This document shows positions 39,101 to 41,114 of a DNA stretch of 41,114 nucleotides, piece after piece; positions within the stretch are counted from its first letter, which is position 1, and each line of letters starts with the position of its first letter. Location: positions 1 through 41,114 of the IMG/VR virus record IMGVR_UViG_3300030000_000287; one strand, 5' to 3'. The translations under genes were made by a program, and so were the position numbers. The notes beneath the pieces were generated by a model, which did not search any database, was not told where the DNA came from, and saw only the letters and a program-made list of their open reading frames with translations. This DNA comes from a virus.

Positions 39101-39478
39101 ATTTCTGGAAACTTAATAGAAATGACTAATTACCCTTATGGTGTAAAATTACTTAATGCTGGTTTCTTCGCACTATTAGCTAATAATCTTTATGATGCTG
39201 GAAGTGGAAATACAGCAATAGCAGGAGTATACTTCGGAACATTAAGCAAATTTAATTATTTACTTGTAGGGTTTAGTTCATATGAATATGGTAATATGGC
39301 TGAATACGAAGATCATTCAGATGGAACAAACATGATAGTAAGCCCATTAACAGGAATTAAAACTAATGCCAATATACAAAGTAGTGGATATATTTGTAAA
39401 ACTCCAGATGGTACTAAAAAATATAAACTTAGTGTTGATAATACAGGAGCAATTATTTCAACATTAGTTACGCAATAG
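36101..39478 (+). CDS. Receptor-binding tail spike: BppU N-domain, three repeats, pectate-lyase-like beta-helix
   Basis: 1125 residues; ATG at 36101 after GGGAAGGGTG. Residues about 1-125 are a BppU-type baseplate domain (LDTLHLVFNVYDDGLQADLT, ATFNLNLKVVSG). A helical linker follows, with short repeats (TPLNINLESN/TPLNSNLESN). Three homologous beta-rich modules occupy about 348-473, 495-621 and 641-765; each has YxGTW, YMEYTFEGTGIN, GIVEIFLD, QGxFD and KGTKNASAxDYxFxxDYFEI. Residues about 774-1100 form a pectate-lyase-3-like beta-helix (NAQLFGAKHDGVTDAIQSVI, RRIFFPTGTYLINGQLTIP, FIGDGAYMDGQG). Spikes of this build bind or degrade surface glycans, setting host range. Confidence 0.9.
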   Translation: MSDIHILETDLDLKQNLNIYTISKQLDTLHLVFNVYDDGLQADLTNYNVRLKALKSDKVPLIQDTDITVVSNVVKIIGDEQLTTTSGNTLIELEFINKTTGEKKATFNLNLKVVSGVLEVNRTISTATYTLLQELENKLDQASDFFEHIDEAIIANTNLTDNIEIGTPLNINLESNLAVATPLNSNLESNIETVNQLTSEINEANILATSNIEAMGSFGDVSVIAQTVAEHTTELSEIVQEQTTQNTNIGLKANSTDLETTNENLTSGLALKRDKTTLITTNDIDKSTDANKIHLLDLAEEVQSAMAGTTSVIATVADGSVTTEKYADNSITDSKVANGISISKMKRIIDNTDNRIAYNGIWLIDNKTYYSAGSASYSNRTNDYVEYIFEGTGVNIFSAKTQDSGIIEIFLDNVSQGIFDMYSSSALFKQKILSISNLVYELHALKIIIKSTKNSSSIDTTFYLDYFEVYGEKLAYQQDMEVIKSIIGFDETAIVDDSDNNISYIGTWDSSFHSLEYYNSTRHISNKTNDYMEYSFEGTGINIFGHAGIDCGIAEIFIDEVSQGIIDAYFPSAKDKQLLFSITNLTYGLHSLKIVVTGTKNASATDYYFVLDYFEILNPKLGSNSGIGLSLARIGLTPSTIIDNIENDIIYNGTWMLENNVGYYNGSASYSKANYMEYTFEGTGINVYSVKRGDCGIVEIFLDGITQGTFDMYNATRSFQEKIFSRKNLTYGTHTIKILIKGTKNASAQDYWFIFDYFEIINAKLNTDNNFILNAQLFGAKHDGVTDAIQSVINASALTGRRIFFPTGTYLINGQLTIPNYYGRQKPVHFIGDGAYMDGQGLGINGGTVFDMRYSGVAKLLTLGVGLLEIEGITFTDGGGSSTPFIYTTYTTLRIHGNSFIGSKDGILCDQDAIILGGTQEVEVRNQVSSDYGFQGYGTIIKDNYFNHIRRAVYGRVFANAVVVQNNTIWGGSGSNLADGACIEFDDCAANPVQYDAGGKISGNLIEMTNYPYGVKLLNAGFFALLANNLYDAGSGNTAIAGVYFGTLSKFNYLLVGFSSYEYGNMAEYEDHSDGTNMIVSPLTGIKTNANIQSSGYICKTPDGTKKYKLSVDNTGAIISTLVTQ

Positions 39479-39519
39479 GAGAATTGAGGAATGAATAATT
39501 AAAAATATAAGCAATGATT

Positions 39520-39545
39520 AAGGACTTTTAATAGTCTTTTTTTCT
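39520..39545 (+). terminator. Terminator ending the virion operon
   Basis: AAGGACT (39520-39526) pairs with AGTCTTT (39533-39539) around TTTAAT, followed by further T to 39543. Confidence 0.8.
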
Positions 39546-39639
39546 TGATTAATTTTAGTGGTTTAAGATATATTAAATATTTATATGTAAAAATTTACTA
39601 ATATTCTTATATATAAAAGAATTTGTATTACGGTTTATG

Positions 39640-39679
39640 TTGGATTTTATTGGTATTACGATTAAAATAATGATATAGA
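39640..39679 (+). promoter_or_regulatory. Overlapping promoters for the secreted protein gene
   Basis: Promoter A: TTGGAT (39640-39645), 17 bases, TAAAAT (39663-39668). Promoter B: TTGGTA (39650-39655), 18 bases, TATAGA (39674-39679) with an upstream TG (extended -10). The remaining bases 39546-39639 hold nothing I can name. Confidence 0.55.
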
Positions 39680-39681
39680 AA

Positions 39682-39693
39682 GAACGCGCGTTC
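39682..39693. promoter_or_regulatory. LexA (SOS) box candidate
   Basis: GAAC-GCGC-GTTC is a perfect 12-base palindrome and an exact match to the Firmicute LexA core GAAC-N4-GTTC. It lies at the expected transcription start of promoter B, 34 bases before the ATG, a position where LexA would block initiation. The GCGC centre stands out in the AT-rich surroundings. Confidence 0.65.
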
Positions 39694-39727
39694 ATTTATT
39701 ATTATATAAATAAGGGAGAAATGATAA

Positions 39728-41114
39728 ATGAAAAAATTTTCTAAAATATTATTTTTTATGTTTTTATGTTTGTTTTCGATTGGATTCGGAGATAAGGCTT
39801 TTGCTTCAGAAATTACTTGGAATCCAAGGGATCAACAAAATGTTTTATTAAGCAATAATAATTTAACAGTAGATTTTAATAGCGTTAATGGTAATGGATA
39901 TGCAAAGGCAAGTAATGGAATGACCTCTGGTAAAAAATACTTTGAGGTAAAAGTAGACAGTATGCAAGCCTTGTTGTTAACTATTGGAGCAACATATGCA
40001 ACTAGTAGTTATTCATATTCTACTCCTGTAGGTTATTATTACCAAGGTTATACTTATCCATCTGGAACGAATACAGCAAAACCATATACTACAAATGACG
40101 TAATAGGTGTAGCAATAGATTTAGATTCTGCTACAAAAACAGTTTCATTTTATTTGAATGGTACATTTGTTGCAACTGAAAATATACCTAGTTATACAGG
40201 TCAAACTATATATCCATTCGTCAATGAATATTTAAAGTATTCTGGAGGAGGAGTAATAACTGCTAATTTTGGGGCAACTGCATTTAAATATTCTATACCT
40301 ACTGGTTTTTCGGCATATAATAGTCAATTGGCTTCAAATATTTCATTAAATAAAACTACTGACAATATACAAGTAGGACAAACAGATACTATAGTTGCAA
40401 CAACTATACCTTCAGGTGTTACAGTAAATTGGGCATCTAGTGATTCTTCAATTGCTACAGTTGATCAAACTGGTAAAGTTACTGCAATAAAAGCGGGACA
40501 AGCAACAATAACTGCAACTACAACAGATGGAAGTAATTTAAATGCTACATGCACAGTAACAGTAACTAATCCAGTTTTACAAGAAATAACATTAAACAAG
40601 ATATCTGATTCACTAATTATAGGACAGACGGATAATCTAGTTGCAACAACAACACCTACTGGAGTATCAATAACTTGGTCATCAAGTGATTCAAATATAG
40701 CTACAGTAGATTCATCCGGTAAAATTACAGCTATGAGTTCAGGACAAGCGACAATTACAGTAACAACTGCTGATGGTTTAACTTCAACATGTGTAGTAAA
40801 TGTCGCCAATAAAACTGTACCAGTTGAGCCAGCACCAACAGAAAATGAGTATATAGTTAATACTGCTCGTGCAAAAGGTGATAACACCAATAATGCTAGT
40901 GGAGGAGTTTCCATTATATACAAAGGGGTAGCAGAAGTTCAATTGAGTGTTGTAAAAACAGCTGATGTACAATCGGTATTTGTAGGAGATAATTTTACAT
41001 ACACTTTAGTAGTTACTAACACTAGTTCACAAATAGCTAAAGCGGTAGTAATCAATGATAATGCTCCTAATCATATTCAATTTACAGTTAGTGGTGTAAC
41101 AACTACTCAAGGTA
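39728..41114 (+). CDS. Secreted multidomain protein: SPRY-like, two BIG2 domains, DUF11-like (partial)
   Basis: The frame opens at ATG 39728 (GGGAGAA upstream) and is still open at the window edge after 462 codons. Residues 1-26 form a signal peptide (MKKFSKILFFMFLCLFSIGF, cleavage likely after AFA). Residues about 28-200 look like a SPRY domain (YFEVKVDS, TTNDVIGVAIDLDSATKTVS, FYLNG). Two BIG2 immunoglobulin-like domains follow (about 204-281 and 285-358; each with WSSSDSxIATVDxxGKITA and GQATIT). From about 366 a DUF11-type domain starts (VVKTADVQSVFVGDNFTYTL, VVTNTSS). This is the build of a cell-surface adhesin. It sits outside the virion operon, so it is either a lysogenic-conversion gene or host DNA beyond the phage structural block. 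Confidence 0.82.
   Translation, partial: MKKFSKILFFMFLCLFSIGFGDKAFASEITWNPRDQQNVLLSNNNLTVDFNSVNGNGYAKASNGMTSGKKYFEVKVDSMQALLLTIGATYATSSYSYSTPVGYYYQGYTYPSGTNTAKPYTTNDVIGVAIDLDSATKTVSFYLNGTFVATENIPSYTGQTIYPFVNEYLKYSGGGVITANFGATAFKYSIPTGFSAYNSQLASNISLNKTTDNIQVGQTDTIVATTIPSGVTVNWASSDSSIATVDQTGKVTAIKAGQATITATTTDGSNLNATCTVTVTNPVLQEITLNKISDSLIIGQTDNLVATTTPTGVSITWSSSDSNIATVDSSGKITAMSSGQATITVTTADGLTSTCVVNVANKTVPVEPAPTENEYIVNTARAKGDNTNNASGGVSIIYKGVAEVQLSVVKTADVQSVFVGDNFTYTLVVTNTSSQIAKAVVINDNAPNHIQFTVSGVTTTQG

Noticed and set aside
40465-40972. Leftward ORFs opposite the BIG2/DUF11 region
   Set aside because: Antisense shadows of a repetitive Thr/Val-rich coding sequence, with no start signals.
1-41114. 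CRISPR arrays, tRNA genes, rRNA
   Set aside because: No regularly spaced direct repeats and no recognisable tRNA cloverleaf or rRNA segments were seen on either strand.

Overview
The window is strongly AT-rich, with Gram-positive ribosome-binding sites (AGGAGG/GGTG types), TTGACA/TATAAT promoters and many hairpin-plus-T-tract terminators. Together with the protein families present, this points to a low-GC Firmicute, most likely a Clostridium. Almost all of it is one siphovirus-type (HK97-like, probably cos-packaging) prophage or temperate phage genome. The left end and possibly the extreme right end are flanking or accessory DNA.

Layout. (1) 1-1500: a frameshifted IS110-family transposase fragment running off the left edge, its noncoding end (where a bridge RNA would lie), and an unrecognised gene broken by frameshifts. 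(2) 1.6-6.4 kb: lysogeny and accessory module. A tyrosine integrase (TTG start) is followed by a broken small gene, about 700 bases without a protein gene but rich in RNA-like helices, a small Cys-rich protein, and an AIPR-family abortive-infection protein with its own promoter and an N-terminal nuclease-like motif. (3) 6.4-8.4 kb: immunity switch, with a small leftward HTH protein, a divergent promoter pair carrying three related palindromic operators, and a second HTH regulator with its own palindrome-bearing promoter. (4) 8.5-17.4 kb: early/middle genes, mostly of unknown function. Recognisable are a Cys-His-Asp (transglutaminase/papain-like) small protein, a coiled-coil protein ending in a HicA-like domain, an SF2 helicase, and a 918-residue single-chain RNA polymerase of the YonO/QDE-1 (DbDGD) type. 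The polymerase gene is embedded in long, highly self-complementary noncoding flanks. No DnaA/DnaC/DnaD-like protein, primase, SSB, RecT or DNA polymerase was recognised. (5) 17.4-21.2 kb: a leftward small membrane protein, a Rha-family regulator behind a large inverted-repeat leader, a GIY-YIG endonuclease, a DUF1064 PD-(D/E)XK-like protein and membrane proteins. (6) 21.2-39.5 kb: packaging and virion genes in canonical order: HNH, a candidate cos site, TerS (P27), TerL, a small membrane protein, portal, ClpP-like protease, major capsid, four connector/completion proteins, major tail protein, tail chaperones G/GT with an A AAA AAC -1 frameshift site, tape measure, Dit, Tal, and a BppU/pectate-lyase-fold receptor-binding spike with three internal repeats. 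(7) 39.6-41.1 kb: a signal-peptide protein with SPRY-like, two BIG2 and DUF11-like domains. It sits behind a promoter overlapped by a perfect GAAC-N4-GTTC LexA-type box and is cut by the window edge.

How it fits together. The integrase and repressor switch maintain lysogeny, and the AIPR protein plausibly protects the lysogen. On induction the early operon makes a helicase and a phage RNA polymerase that may take over part of transcription. The HNH/TerS/TerL/cos set packages DNA into HK97-type capsids. No holin or endolysin is visible; these would lie to the right of the window. The left 3 kb carries several apparent indels while the phage genes are intact, suggesting a decayed boundary region or local sequence errors.
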